A stretch of 64,000 nucleotides of DNA from Bacteroidota bacterium (GCA_023429135.1 JAEYWD010000031.1:1-64000); one strand, 5' to 3'. Numbered from the stretch's first letter, positions 35,284 through 44,647 are shown. The notes: generated from the sequence alone by a model not told the origin. Numbers and translations: made by a program.

Positions 35284-36519
35284 TCAACCTCTCACTGCGC
35301 TGCCTTTCAACGCATAATAGACGATAAAGATAAAGAATGGTATGGGAGCAAAAAAGCCTGCAGACATGTTGTAAATATCGGCAATAAGACCCATAACAGG
35401 AGGAAAAACCGCACCACCCACTATAGACATTACTATAAAAGAAGCTCCTTTTTTGGTTTTCGGTCCCAGATCCTTTATTCCCAATGCAAAAATTGTTGGA
35501 AACATAATAGACATAAAGAAGAAAATAGCATATAGTGCTATTAATGAAGCCCATCCTGCATTAATACTTACAACCGGCAAAAGAACAACACAAAGAAAAG
35601 CATATAAAGCCAGTATTTTTTTGGGTTCGAAAATTTTCATGAAATAACTTCCGGACATGCGGCCAATCATAAAGAGTGCAAATCCGACAGCAAGAAAATA
35701 AGGACCATAGGCCACATCGAAGTGAGGGGTTTGATTTTCGTCAGTTACAAAATTGATGAGATAGCTAAAAATACCTGTTTGCGCAGCTACATAAGAAAAC
35801 TGAGCAATTACTGCAAGAACAAAATGTCGCTGTTTTATAAGAGGTTTATCTATCAACGCTTTTTGAGGGCTCGCAGCACCCAGTTCGTGGCCAGCATCCT
35901 CCTCCGAGATTTCAGGTAATTTTGTGCGAATAAACAGGAGTGCAACCAGAAGTACCACACTTCCAATAACTGAATAGGGGAGAATCATTGAGCTTAATTT
36001 TTCACCTTCAGCAGCCCCATTGGTATCGTAAATAAGAAGCCCGATTAACGGTCCAATTACCCACGCTAAACCGTTGAAAGATTGAGAAAAATTAATTCTT
36101 CTCTCCGAAGATTCCTTAGGACCAAGCTTTGTTGTATAGGGGTTTGCTGCAGTTTCGAGAGTTGCAAGTCCGCATCCCATAATAAACAAACAGGTTAAAA
36201 AAATCCAGAAAGATTCGAAAGAGGTTGTTGCAGCAATCAGAAATGCACCACCGGCAAAAAGCAACAACCCCAAAATAATACCCTTTTTATAGCCAAAACG
36301 GCGCATAAAATAACCTGCCGGTAAAGCCATACCAAAATATGCTGTATAAACTGAGAATTGAATCATGCCCGACTGGGCTTTGGACATGTGAAGCATATCC
36401 TGAAAATGTTTGTTTAGTGTGTCAAGCATCCCATGTGCAATCCCCCATAAGAAAAATAATGAGGATATAAGAATGAAAGGAAGCAGAAATTCCTTGGTTG
36501 TTAGTTTTGTTTTTTCCAT
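35284..36519 (-). CDS. fucP: MFS sugar transporter, FucP-like L-fucose:H+ symporter
   Basis: 411 residues with about twelve helices. FHS-family motifs: SLFFLWGIAHGMLDTLNKHFQDML (20-43), MALPAGYFMRRFGYKKGIILGLLLFAGGA, and AANPYTTKLGPKESSERRINFSQSFNGLAW. The family takes up fucose, glucose/galactose or GlcNAc. The location at the end of a fucosidase/isomerase operon makes fucose the likely substrate. Confidence 0.85.
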   Translation of the reverse strand: MEKTKLTTKEFLLPFILISSLFFLWGIAHGMLDTLNKHFQDMLHMSKAQSGMIQFSVYTAYFGMALPAGYFMRRFGYKKGIILGLLLFAGGAFLIAATTSFESFWIFLTCLFIMGCGLATLETAANPYTTKLGPKESSERRINFSQSFNGLAWVIGPLIGLLIYDTNGAAEGEKLSSMILPYSVIGSVVLLVALLFIRTKLPEISEEDAGHELGAASPQKALIDKPLIKQRHFVLAVIAQFSYVAAQTGIFSYLINFVTDENQTPHFDVAYGPYFLAVGFALFMIGRMSGSYFMKIFEPKKILALYAFLCVVLLPVVSINAGWASLIALYAIFFFMSIMFPTIFALGIKDLGPKTKKGASFIVMSIVGGAVFPPVMGLIADIYNMSAGFFAPIPFFIFIVYYALKGSAVRG

Positions 36520-36525
36520 AGTCGA

Positions 36526-37770
36526 TTATTTAAACTTTTTAATTTCATGAATTGAAATGCCAAATACTTTCTTTGCAATTTCTGATAAATCCTCCTCGGA
36601 ACCCTCAAAATGATAGATGCGCTGAGTGTGCACAAGACCCTCTCCTGAATTTAGAAAACATGCAGGTGAAGAACTCTCAATTTCATAAAAAGGGCCCATT
36701 TGGGTACCGTCTTCCACGGGCCCGTCGTTGTATGAGTTGATAACATCGCCTTTGAAAGGATCGTCCTGTTTTCCCCATTTCGAATTAACATAAAGGGATT
36801 TACTTTCAGGTAGTTGGCGCCATAAAATTGTAAGAGCTTTGTTATTGGCATCGTAACTGCCGCAAAGTTCCGTTGCTCTTTCAGGAGACAATCCTATTTT
36901 ACTGCGATATTTGCCATCGGCTTTGAACCAGATAATACTGTCCTGTACAACTAACCTGTCAGCAGGGACTTTACCAAAATAGTCGTCGTTTACAATGGCT
37001 TCTTTGGTGTCGCTGTTTTTGTATGGAAGGAATACAGTTACTCCAGGTGATGGATTCAACATCGACAACATCCAGATTGACAAAGCTCCGGTTTTTTTTG
37101 TCCATGGTTCAGCGCCGATATTTGTAACTATATTTTCAGTTTCATAACCAACACTTAAAATATTGGCCGGAAGGACTATCCTTAAATTGCTGGCAGTTTC
37201 ACTTTGCGATAAAAGCCTGATCTTCCTTAGTATTTCAAAATCGAACCTGTTGCCTGAATAATTTGTTAAGGAGGCTTTTTTTGCAAAAACGGCCTTGTTA
37301 TGTGAACTGCCTATAATTTCGAATGCTACTGTATCCAGTAACGCTGGTACATACCAGTTTGCGAATTCCTGGTCCTTTCCAGGTGCAAAATAAAGCGAGA
37401 ATGGTCCTCCTTCGGGTCCAAGCCAGAAACGCTCTTCTCCTCCAAAAGCATTGATATGTTCAGCCGGAGTAGCCGATTCAATCAGCTTGTAATTTATCCA
37501 TCCATAGCTAAAGCCTTTATTACCGCTTGCAGTGCTGGTCATAACACGTGCCTGCCACCCCGGAACAATCATCACCCTGGCTGTTTCGGAGCTGTCGGAT
37601 AAGATAATTGGTTTTTTATGGGTGTTCATAAATTCAAGGTCGTAGCCGAATGTTCCTTTTTCGTAAGAAGTTTTATTCATAGCGGTGTTATTGGAGGGTT
37701 GTCTGCAAGAAACAGTCAGGCAGCAAATAACCGTCATGACTGTATTTCTGATACAAATTACCGATTTCAT
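36526..37770 (-). CDS. DUF6786-family lipoprotein in the fucose operon
   Basis: 414 residues. Signal with lipobox LTVSC, so probably outer-membrane or periplasmic. The large beta-rich domain resembles the DUF6786 family, whose fold is galactose-mutarotase-like: VMIVPGWQARVMTSTA, NAFGGEERFWLGPEGGPFSLYF and a late GPFYEIESSSPA. Mutarotase-like proteins bind or epimerise sugars, and Glu/His residues suitable for that are visible. Placed between the fucosidase and transporter with 1-6-base gaps. Function not proven; a role in fucose or fucosyl-glycan handling is inferred. Confidence 0.7.
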   Translation of the reverse strand: MKSVICIRNTVMTVICCLTVSCRQPSNNTAMNKTSYEKGTFGYDLEFMNTHKKPIILSDSSETARVMIVPGWQARVMTSTASGNKGFSYGWINYKLIESATPAEHINAFGGEERFWLGPEGGPFSLYFAPGKDQEFANWYVPALLDTVAFEIIGSSHNKAVFAKKASLTNYSGNRFDFEILRKIRLLSQSETASNLRIVLPANILSVGYETENIVTNIGAEPWTKKTGALSIWMLSMLNPSPGVTVFLPYKNSDTKEAIVNDDYFGKVPADRLVVQDSIIWFKADGKYRSKIGLSPERATELCGSYDANNKALTILWRQLPESKSLYVNSKWGKQDDPFKGDVINSYNDGPVEDGTQMGPFYEIESSSPACFLNSGEGLVHTQRIYHFEGSEEDLSEIAKKVFGISIHEIKKFK

Positions 37771-37771
37771 A

Positions 37772-39118
37772 TCACTTTAATTCAATTTTCACAACTGTGT
37801 CGCTCTTGTCAGGAAGCTCGAAAGTGTGATAAGTTGGACTGTTAACATTAATGAAAAAGTTACCCTGACCACTGTTGCCCCACCAGTTACCTGATGTTGG
37901 CAGTTCGGCTCCAGTACTTAATAAAGTCACCCGTTTAACTTTATCGGCAATGCCCGGAACATTAATGTGACCTATCAATGGATACATCCAATGCGCATAG
38001 ATGATATTTCCTTTTTGAGTGATTCGTCCCCATTCAGGCTTTTCGATTTTTGTACTTCCGCAACCATAAATGCTTTCGGAGTTTAATGCCATCCATTTAC
38101 CTACTTCACCAAGTATTTCAACACTTTTTGCCGGAATTCTGCCGGTTGCATCCGGTCCCACATTCAAGAGCAGGTTACCGTCTTTCGAAACACAGTTCAC
38201 AAGAGTTTGTACCACAAGGGCCGGCGACTTCCAGTTGTTATCCCCTTCAGCATATCCCCAGTTGTTGTTAAGGGTGAGACAGGTTTCCCATGGCAATGGC
38301 TTGCCTGAAACATGTAATATCCCTTTATCAGGAATTGCCTGCTCGGGAGTTTCGATATCTCCGTATGGCGATAATTCTCTTCCGCTTGGAGAAACACCAT
38401 GGTTTACTTCGAGGCGGTTATCGAGGATAATGCCCGGTTGGTTTTTGTGCAACATGGCCACAAGTTCTTTGGCTTTCCATTTTTCGCCCGAATATTCGTC
38501 GAAAGAGTAATCGAACCACATGATATCTATTTTGCCATAGTTTTTTGATAACTCTTCAACCTGACCATGCATGTACTTCAGGTAGTTGTCCCAGTTAAAT
38601 TTCCTTTTGGCGTATTCTTTATCATCTCTCTGAGGATGGTTTCCAACATTTGGATAATCGGGATGGTGCCAGTCGATGAGCGAATAATACAATCCTACTT
38701 TTAACCCTTCGGCACGGAATGCGTCCAGAAATTCACGAACAATATCGCGTCCGTTGAACTGTGTACTGATTTTGTAATCGGTTAATTTACTGTCGAAAAG
38801 ACAAAAACCATCATGATGTTTCGCAGTTAATACTGCGTATTTCATTCCGGCTTTTTTAGCAATACGAGCCCATTCTTTGGCATCGTAAGCTGTGGGATTA
38901 AATGCATCAACATATTTCTGGTACTGTTCGGTAGTCATTTTTTCGTTCGACTTCACCCATTCGCCCCTTGCAGGTACCGCATAAGCTCCGAAGTGAATAA
39001 ACATCCCGAACCGGGCATCGCGAAACCATTGGGTGCGCTGCATTTTTTCGGCATAGTCAACCTGAGCTGCCATTGGGAAAGTAATTAGTACAAGTAAAAC
39101 AAATAACAGTTTCTTCAT
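37772..39118 (-). CDS. Alpha-L-fucosidase, glycoside hydrolase family 29
   Basis: 448 residues. Signal peptide 1-18. GH29 landmarks: WFRDARFGMFIHFGAY (31-46), TAKHHDGFCLFDSKLTDY (98-115), the nucleophile Asp203 in DIMWFDYSFDEY, and a C-terminal beta domain. It hydrolyses terminal alpha-L-fucose from glycans in the periplasm or outside. No T9SS tag, so probably periplasmic. In the same transcription unit as isomerase, DUF6786 lipoprotein and transporter. Confidence 0.92.
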   Translation of the reverse strand: MKKLLFVLLVLITFPMAAQVDYAEKMQRTQWFRDARFGMFIHFGAYAVPARGEWVKSNEKMTTEQYQKYVDAFNPTAYDAKEWARIAKKAGMKYAVLTAKHHDGFCLFDSKLTDYKISTQFNGRDIVREFLDAFRAEGLKVGLYYSLIDWHHPDYPNVGNHPQRDDKEYAKRKFNWDNYLKYMHGQVEELSKNYGKIDIMWFDYSFDEYSGEKWKAKELVAMLHKNQPGIILDNRLEVNHGVSPSGRELSPYGDIETPEQAIPDKGILHVSGKPLPWETCLTLNNNWGYAEGDNNWKSPALVVQTLVNCVSKDGNLLLNVGPDATGRIPAKSVEILGEVGKWMALNSESIYGCGSTKIEKPEWGRITQKGNIIYAHWMYPLIGHINVPGIADKVKRVTLLSTGAELPTSGNWWGNSGQGNFFINVNSPTYHTFELPDKSDTVVKIELK

Positions 39119-39250
39119 AATCGTTAGTTTAAGTATTAATAATGATTTTCGTTTGTTTTCGCGGAGTTATATTGTGGAATTGAAATAAGTCTTCATATGG
39201 TAGTTAATTTAAGGTTTATTTTAAAAGTAGTTGCGTCGCAATGATATGAA

Positions 39251-39302
39251 GGCGGTTCAAAAGACTACACAACTTTTAGTTTTGTTTGTCTTTTGAACTG
39301 CC
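39251..39302. repeat. Long hairpin between fucI and the fucosidase gene
   Basis: GGCGGTTCAAAAGAC (39251-39265) pairs with GTCTTTTGAACTGCC (39288-39302) with one mismatch, around a 22-base loop. No T-run on the minus strand, so it is more likely an mRNA processing or stability site, or an attenuator, than a full terminator. Confidence 0.55.
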
Positions 39303-39319
39303 ACTTAAAAGATTTGCTA

Positions 39320-41083
39320 TTATTTGTAAAGCGAACCGTAAGTTTCACAGGCACGGTAATCGGCACCTTCAGCATCCATACCGAAAGCACTCCATGCGCT
39401 TGGGCGGAAAATCTTCGATTCATCTACATTATGCATGCAAACAGGGATGCGTAACATCGCAGCAAGAGTAATTAATTCGGCTCCAATATGCCCATAGCTG
39501 AAAGCACCATGATTAGCGCCCCAGTTGGCCATTACCGAGTATACATCTTTAAATGCGCCTTTTCCGTTGAGTATTGGAGCAAACCAGGTTGTAGGCCAGG
39601 TAGGACTGGTTCTCTGCTGTAATGGTTTGTCAATTTCGGCTGGCAATTCTACGGTATATCCTTCAGCTATCTGAAGCACAGGACCAAGTCCTTTTATGAG
39701 GTTGATACGCGACATAGTCACAGGCATTTCTCCTTTTGTGGTGAAGTGCGACGAATAACCGCCTCCGCGGAAATATCCCTGATCGGCAGGGAACCATGTG
39801 GTTGCATCGAGGCAGGCTTTTGCTTCGTTGTCGGAAATTTCCCAGAATGGTTTCATGACTGGTTTTCCATCTTTGCTCTGTTGTCCGCAACCATCGAGCG
39901 ATGCAGAACCTGAGTTGATAAGATGGATCAATCCCTTGGCTGCTTTGCCGGTCAATTCTTTTCCGGTAACACGCTTTACAGCCTCGGGACTCCAGTAGGT
40001 GCGAACATCGGCAAAAACCTGAGCTGTATTGGTGAGCAAATGACCAAACAACATGGCAACACCATTGAGACTGTCGTTTTCGGTAGCCACCACAAAGGCT
40101 TTGCGAATACCATTCCAGTCGTACGATGAATTCAGAATTGCTTCAGCAAAGTCGCCATTTGGCATAAAATCGGTCCACTGGCGTTGTCCCTGGAAACCTG
40201 AAGCAATTGCATTGTGACCGTTGGCTTCTTCGCCAAAACCCATTTGTGCAAGCTTAGGATTGCCAATCATCATATCGCGCATAATGATGGTCATTTTCAC
40301 CACATACTCCCAGATTTCATCTTTTTGCTGACGGGTTTTTTGTGCGGCAGCATCGTTAGTGTCAGCTCCTTCTTTGCAATTTGCTTTTGTCCAGGCCAAA
40401 GCTTTTTTATATTCATCCTGATCAAAAATGCCAAGGTTCACACGGCGGATAATTTCACTCATGTCAACATATTCATTTCTCATACCGAGATATTCCTGGA
40501 AAAATTGCTCATTGACAATTGATCCGGCAATACCCATCGAAACCGAACCAATGGACAGATATGATTTTCCCTTCATTGTAGCCACTGCGAGACCAGCTTT
40601 TGCAAACTGTAGAAGTTTGGTAACCACATCGTCGGGGATGGTGGTATCTGTTGAGTCCTGAACATCTTTTCCATAGATACTGAAAGCAGGAAGACCCTTT
40701 TGGTTGTGGCCGGCAAGAGCTGCAGCCAGGTAAACGGCTCCCGGGCGCTCAGTACCGTTAAATCCCCAGATAGCTTTGGGTAAATAAGGATTCATATCAA
40801 TAGTTTCGCTGCCATAGCACCAGCAAGGTGTAACTGTTAAAGACACGCCAACCCCTTCACGTTCGAATTTTTCAGCACATCGTGCAGCTTCGGCAACACC
40901 ACCAATGCAGGTGTCGGAAATAACGCATTCCACTTTGCTGCCATCGGCATGGCGAAGGTTGGCAGTGTATAATTCGGCAACTCTTTTTGCCATTCCCATG
41001 GTTTGATTTTCGAGTGATTCGCGTACACCTCCAAGGCGACCGTCAATAGTTGGTCTGATGCCAATCTTTGGTAATTTATTCAT
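39320..41083 (-). CDS. fucI: L-fucose isomerase
   Basis: 587 residues, the FucI length. Starts KIGIRPTIDGRLGGVRESLENQTMGMA. The motif RNEYVDMSEIIRR carries the Glu that binds Mn in this family, and GFQGQRQWTDFMPNGDF is also typical. The enzyme converts L-fucose to L-fuculose in the cytoplasm. The next pathway steps (fuculokinase, aldolase) are not in the window. Follows the regulator gene after 12 bases. Confidence 0.95.
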   Translation of the reverse strand: MNKLPKIGIRPTIDGRLGGVRESLENQTMGMAKRVAELYTANLRHADGSKVECVISDTCIGGVAEAARCAEKFEREGVGVSLTVTPCWCYGSETIDMNPYLPKAIWGFNGTERPGAVYLAAALAGHNQKGLPAFSIYGKDVQDSTDTTIPDDVVTKLLQFAKAGLAVATMKGKSYLSIGSVSMGIAGSIVNEQFFQEYLGMRNEYVDMSEIIRRVNLGIFDQDEYKKALAWTKANCKEGADTNDAAAQKTRQQKDEIWEYVVKMTIIMRDMMIGNPKLAQMGFGEEANGHNAIASGFQGQRQWTDFMPNGDFAEAILNSSYDWNGIRKAFVVATENDSLNGVAMLFGHLLTNTAQVFADVRTYWSPEAVKRVTGKELTGKAAKGLIHLINSGSASLDGCGQQSKDGKPVMKPFWEISDNEAKACLDATTWFPADQGYFRGGGYSSHFTTKGEMPVTMSRINLIKGLGPVLQIAEGYTVELPAEIDKPLQQRTSPTWPTTWFAPILNGKGAFKDVYSVMANWGANHGAFSYGHIGAELITLAAMLRIPVCMHNVDESKIFRPSAWSAFGMDAEGADYRACETYGSLYK

Positions 41084-41095
41084 AGTATTTTATTA

Positions 41096-42091
41096 TTAAA
41101 GAGAATTTCTGACAATTAATGAAGTTTTGATCCATTCGCCTGTTTTCTCGCGCGAAACAATATATTGGGCTGCTTTTTTCCCCATTTCATTAAAATCGGT
41201 CGAGATTACTGTTATTCCATTTTCGAGTACTTCATAAACAGGAGTATCGTTGTAGGCCAAAATACCTACATCAGTTCCTGGTTTGAGCTTATTGAGCTTA
41301 CAAAGTTTTACTATCTGAATAAGTTCTTTCTGATTGATAACGAAATACATCGATCCTGGTTTGAGCTTCTGCTCAGGAAGCTTTTCAATTACCTGACATT
41401 CTAGATTTATCTCCTTACAGAATTTCTTGAAATATTTTATTGTAATACGTGGATGCTCCGATTTTTTTGGAAAGAACAGATAAGCACGTTCGTATTTTTT
41501 AATGAGATCTTTTTGTTCAATAAGGCATTGGTAAACTGACGGTCCAAAGTCCTGACAAACATAAGAATATCCGTTTTTATCAAAATCCCCCAAATCCAGC
41601 AGCAATAGTTTGCTGGCGTCAATCTTTTTAAGTACATCATGAAAAACTTCATTGCTGGAGTTCATAACCACATAAGCATTGTAACGGCCAACACTGTCGA
41701 GAATTACCTGTTCGAAAAGCCAGTCGTTGTAAAAGTGAAAAAGCAGGTCTACCTTGTAATTTGAAGGGAGGTTGCTTACAAAAGAATTGTAAAGTATATC
41801 CTTGAAAGGACTGTAAATATCCAGGAACAGTAGGATACGAAAATTCGGGTTGGCTACATGGTAACCTTTTGCGGGTGTCGATTCGGCAATACCGCGTTTT
41901 TTTAATTCACGAAAAGCTTTAAAAACGGTATCACGCGAAAGGTTATAATCTTTGCTGAGCTGGTTAACAGAAGGCAACTGGCTTCCGGCAGGATAAATAC
42001 CATCGCCAATGGCTTTAACCAATGCATCAATCAGATGTTGAACTTTAGTAGAAGAAGGCGTTATGTTGAGAGATAGTTTTTTACCACTCAT
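41096..42091 (-). CDS. fucR: GntR-family transcriptional regulator of fucose use (FucR-like)
   Basis: 331 residues. N-terminal GntR winged helix (LPSVNQLSKDYNLSRDTVFKAFRELKKRGIAESTPAKGYHV, about 40-80) fused to a periplasmic-binding-like ligand domain of LacI type. That combination is the Bacteroides FucR type, a repressor relieved by L-fucose in B. thetaiotaomicron. First gene of the fucose operon, with a candidate autoregulatory operator at 42124. Confidence 0.85.
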   Translation of the reverse strand: MSGKKLSLNITPSSTKVQHLIDALVKAIGDGIYPAGSQLPSVNQLSKDYNLSRDTVFKAFRELKKRGIAESTPAKGYHVANPNFRILLFLDIYSPFKDILYNSFVSNLPSNYKVDLLFHFYNDWLFEQVILDSVGRYNAYVVMNSSNEVFHDVLKKIDASKLLLLDLGDFDKNGYSYVCQDFGPSVYQCLIEQKDLIKKYERAYLFFPKKSEHPRITIKYFKKFCKEINLECQVIEKLPEQKLKPGSMYFVINQKELIQIVKLCKLNKLKPGTDVGILAYNDTPVYEVLENGITVISTDFNEMGKKAAQYIVSREKTGEWIKTSLIVRNSL

Positions 42092-42123
42092 TATTAATTA
42101 GTTGAAGTTGTATTTAATCTATC

Positions 42124-42141
42124 CTGTGCTGTACTGTGCTG
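42124..42141. promoter_or_regulatory. Candidate operator of the fucose regulator
   Basis: CTGTGCTG, TA, CTGTGCTG: two identical 8-base words ten bases apart, just downstream of the -7 element at 42145, where a repressor would block initiation. Assignment to FucR is inference. Confidence 0.5.
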
Positions 42142-42144
42142 AGG

Positions 42145-42152
42145 CAAATATA
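42145..42152 (-). promoter_or_regulatory. -7 element of the fucose operon
   Basis: TATATTTG on the minus strand, a full TAnnTTTG match, 53 bases before the regulator ATG. Confidence 0.5.
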
Positions 42153-42240
42153 GGAAAGTTTTTGAAATGGAAGATTTTTTGGGTGAAAAAAATCGGGTTG
42201 CGAGTTACAAGTTTGGCTCCGGGTCCGGAAGGAGCTGTAT

Positions 42241-42325
42241 GAAAGTGCCGGACACTGAGTCTGTCGAAGTGACAATGAGGTTTCGACGGGCTCAACCTCC
42301 GGTTATGGACTAATCACATAGCCTC
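42241..42325. repeat. Dispersed intergenic element, copy 2
   Basis: Begins GAAAGTGCCGGACACTGAG and ends GACTAATCACATAGCCTC, as in copy 1 at 4013. The interior differs: GTCGAA (42264) pairs with TTCGAC (42282) and CTCAACCTCCGG follows. A partial relative (AACCTCCGG, CCGACTGATCC) lies near 54810-54835. Confidence 0.65.
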
Positions 42326-42410
42326 ATAGGGGTATCATGGTTGTGGGTTATGAGTTGTGGACAACAAGTCTCTTTATGTCAGTAACCACCAATGACTAAA
42401 CGCATTTTCC

Positions 42411-43052
42411 TCATTCCTTAACCGCTCTTAACATTTCTCTTTTGCCCGGTGGACCTGGAAGGCGTTCTACCTTAAAACCTGCAGCAATCATATTCCGGCG
42501 TACGTAGCCTTTAGCGCAATAGGTGGTTAATATACCTCCATTGTAAAGCATATCATAAATTTTCTGAAATATATCGCCAGTCCATAGTTCAGGCTGACTT
42601 TCGGGCGAAAATGCATCGAAATAAACTAAATGGTACATCTCCTTAGGCTGCCATTCGATCAGGTTCTGTTTAATCTTCAATAATTCAAATTCTGATGAAA
42701 TTGCTACCGGTTCGTTCCATTCAGCTTTATGCAATTTTAGAAATGTTTCTTTTAGCTCGGGTTCAACTACTATATTGGATGCGATTTCCGGAGGTACAGG
42801 GAAAGTCTCCACAGAATGGTAGTTAACCCGGAGGTCTCTTTGCAATGCATACTTTAGCGTGAGTAATGCATTCAGGCCGGTGCCAAAACCCATTTCGAAA
42901 ATGTATAACGGATTAGCTGAGGTTTGTTTAAACCCAGCTTCTATAAAAACATGGAGCGACTCAGTTACTGCTCCGAAACCGGAGTGGTAGGTTTCGCCAT
43001 ATTGCCCCGACCATAATGTCGGAGAGCCATCATCAGTGTATCGTATTTCCAT
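42411..43052 (-). CDS. mnmD: Stand-alone MnmD tRNA methyltransferase
   Basis: 213 residues. The DUF752/MnmD signature: LWSGQYGETYHSGFGAVTES at the start, SAM motif IFEMGFGTGLNALLTLKYA (about 50-68), YFDAFSPESQPELWTGDIF and a late YCAKGYVRRNMIAAGFKVERLPGPPGKREMLRA. It completes the methyl-aminomethyl modification of wobble uridine-34 in tRNA. In Enterobacteria it is fused to MnmC(o); here it is separate, as in many Bacteroidota. Confidence 0.9.
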   Translation of the reverse strand: MEIRYTDDGSPTLWSGQYGETYHSGFGAVTESLHVFIEAGFKQTSANPLYIFEMGFGTGLNALLTLKYALQRDLRVNYHSVETFPVPPEIASNIVVEPELKETFLKLHKAEWNEPVAISSEFELLKIKQNLIEWQPKEMYHLVYFDAFSPESQPELWTGDIFQKIYDMLYNGGILTTYCAKGYVRRNMIAAGFKVERLPGPPGKREMLRAVKE

Positions 43053-43150
43053 AAGATTGAATACTTACAAAGGTATAAGTATTTATACCACTTTTTCATA
43101 CATGGGCATTCTTTCATGGAGTATAAAAAAGATTTCAATATCTTAATTTA

Positions 43151-43158
43151 TATATTTG
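43151..43158 (+). promoter_or_regulatory. -7 element of the cysCDN genes
   Basis: TATATTTG, a full TAnnTTTG match, 40 bases before the cysC ATG. A TTTC near 43130 might act as -33. Confidence 0.45.
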
Positions 43159-43197
43159 CCCTTAATTTTTTTGTTCCTGGTTTAGAAAAAGTAAAAT

Positions 43198-43737
43198 ATG
43201 AATTCGGTAAGACCCCTTTCAGTATGGTTCATCGGACTGCCATGTTCAGGAAAAACAACCTTATCCCAGGGTGTTAATTCCTTACTGCTGCAAAATGGCA
43301 TAAAGTCTAAAGTACTCGATGGGGACGATCTTCGGAAAGGGATTAACAACAACCTTGGCTTTTCCTTGGCCGACCGGTACGAAAACATAAGACGGGTTGC
43401 CGAAATAAACAGATTATTTCTTCACGAAGGTTTTATTGTTCTGAACGCATTGATTTGTCCCATGCAGGATATGCGCGATTTAGCCAGGAATATCATCGGG
43501 ATGGAAAGCTTTTCTGAAGTCTTTGTAAATGCCCCGCTTGATATTTGTGAACAACGCGATGTTAAAGGGATGTATAAAAAAGCAAGGGCAGGAGAGATTT
43601 CTAATTTTACCGGAATCGATTCCCCTTTTGAACCTCCAGTTAATGCCGGTGTTGTTATCAATAGCAATATATTAAATGTGGAGGACTCCATACAGGAGGT
43701 TTACAATTTTATTAAGCATAAAGTAATGATTAGTTGA
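43198..43737 (+). CDS. cysC: Adenylylsulfate kinase
   Basis: 179 residues, single domain. Walker A GLPCSGKT (13-20), then LDGDDLRKGINNNLGFSLADRYENIRRVAEI, typical of APS kinases. It phosphorylates APS to PAPS. Four bases before cysD, so the sulfate-activation genes form one operon. The PP-loop and GTPase sulfurylase genes follow; no PAPS reductase is in the window, so the PAPS may serve sulfation or later assimilation. Confidence 0.93.
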   Translation: MNSVRPLSVWFIGLPCSGKTTLSQGVNSLLLQNGIKSKVLDGDDLRKGINNNLGFSLADRYENIRRVAEINRLFLHEGFIVLNALICPMQDMRDLARNIIGMESFSEVFVNAPLDICEQRDVKGMYKKARAGEISNFTGIDSPFEPPVNAGVVINSNILNVEDSIQEVYNFIKHKVMIS

Positions 43738-43741
43738 TATA

Positions 43742-44647
43742 ATGGATAAATTTCACTTAACACACCTGAAAGAACTGGAATCGGAATCTATTTATGTTCT
43801 TCGGGAAGTTGCAGCACAATTCGAAAGGCCATGTCTGCTTTTTTCGGGCGGAAAGGATTCGATCGTTATGTTCTACCTTGCACAAAAGGCTTTCTGGCCG
43901 GCTAAGGTTCCTTTTCCGCTGATGCATATCGATACCGGGCATAATTTTCAGGAAACACTCGATTTCCGCGATGCCCTTATGGAAAAAACAGGCGCCACCT
44001 GTATTGTGCGATATGTGCAGGATTCGATAGATCAAGGCCGGGTTGTAGAGGAAAAAGGACCCAATGCCAGTCGTAACTATTTGCAAACAGTGACTTTGCT
44101 GGATGCAATTGAAGAACATAAATTCGACTGTTGTCTTGGCGGTGGCAGACGCGACGAAGAAAAGGCCCGTGCCAAGGAACGTTTTTTTTCGCACCGTGAT
44201 GAGTTTGGTCAATGGGACCCTAAAAATCAGCGTCCGGAGCTGTGGAACATCTTTAATGGTAAAAAACATGTTGGTGAGAATTTCCGGGTTTTCCCCCTCA
44301 GCAACTGGACTGAGATGGATATCTGGCAATATATTCTTCACGAGAAAATAGAAATGCCGAGCCTCTATTTTACGCACGAGCGCGAAGTAATTCTCCGCGA
44401 CAATATTATACTTGCAAAGAGCGATGCTATCATGCTGAAAAGTTCGGATATCATCAAAAGCATGCAGGTACGTTTCCGTACTATTGGCGACCTTACCTGT
44501 ACCGGAGCGGTAGAATCTCCTGCTAACAGCGTGGAAGATATTATCAGCGAAATTGCAGCATCTCGGGTAACAGAGCGTGGCAGCCGTTCGGACGACAAGC
44601 GCTCCGAAGCTGCTATGGAAGACCGCAAAAAAGAAGGATATTTTTAG
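43742..44647 (+). CDS. cysD: Sulfate adenylyltransferase small subunit
   Basis: 301 residues, the expected length. PP-loop motif FSGGKDSIVMFYLA (34-47) for ATP, followed by HIDTGHNFQE and later CLGGGRRDEEKARAKERFFS. With CysN it forms APS from sulfate and ATP, driven by GTP hydrolysis. Confidence 0.96.
   Translation: MDKFHLTHLKELESESIYVLREVAAQFERPCLLFSGGKDSIVMFYLAQKAFWPAKVPFPLMHIDTGHNFQETLDFRDALMEKTGATCIVRYVQDSIDQGRVVEEKGPNASRNYLQTVTLLDAIEEHKFDCCLGGGRRDEEKARAKERFFSHRDEFGQWDPKNQRPELWNIFNGKKHVGENFRVFPLSNWTEMDIWQYILHEKIEMPSLYFTHEREVILRDNIILAKSDAIMLKSSDIIKSMQVRFRTIGDLTCTGAVESPANSVEDIISEIAASRVTERGSRSDDKRSEAAMEDRKKEGYF

Larger units (their letters stand above)
42092..42410. other. Gene-free stretch between the fucose operon and mnmD
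   Basis: About 320 bases. The left end holds the fucose promoter and operator (42124-42152), the middle a dispersed element (42241-42325). The rest, TATCATGGTTGTGGGTTATGAG onward (42333-42410), shows no gene or clear signal. Confidence 0.5.

Noticed and set aside
43757..44377. 206-residue minus-strand frame opposite cysD
   Set aside because: Full-length cysD with all motifs lies on the plus strand; the opposing frame is a shadow with no recognisable domains.
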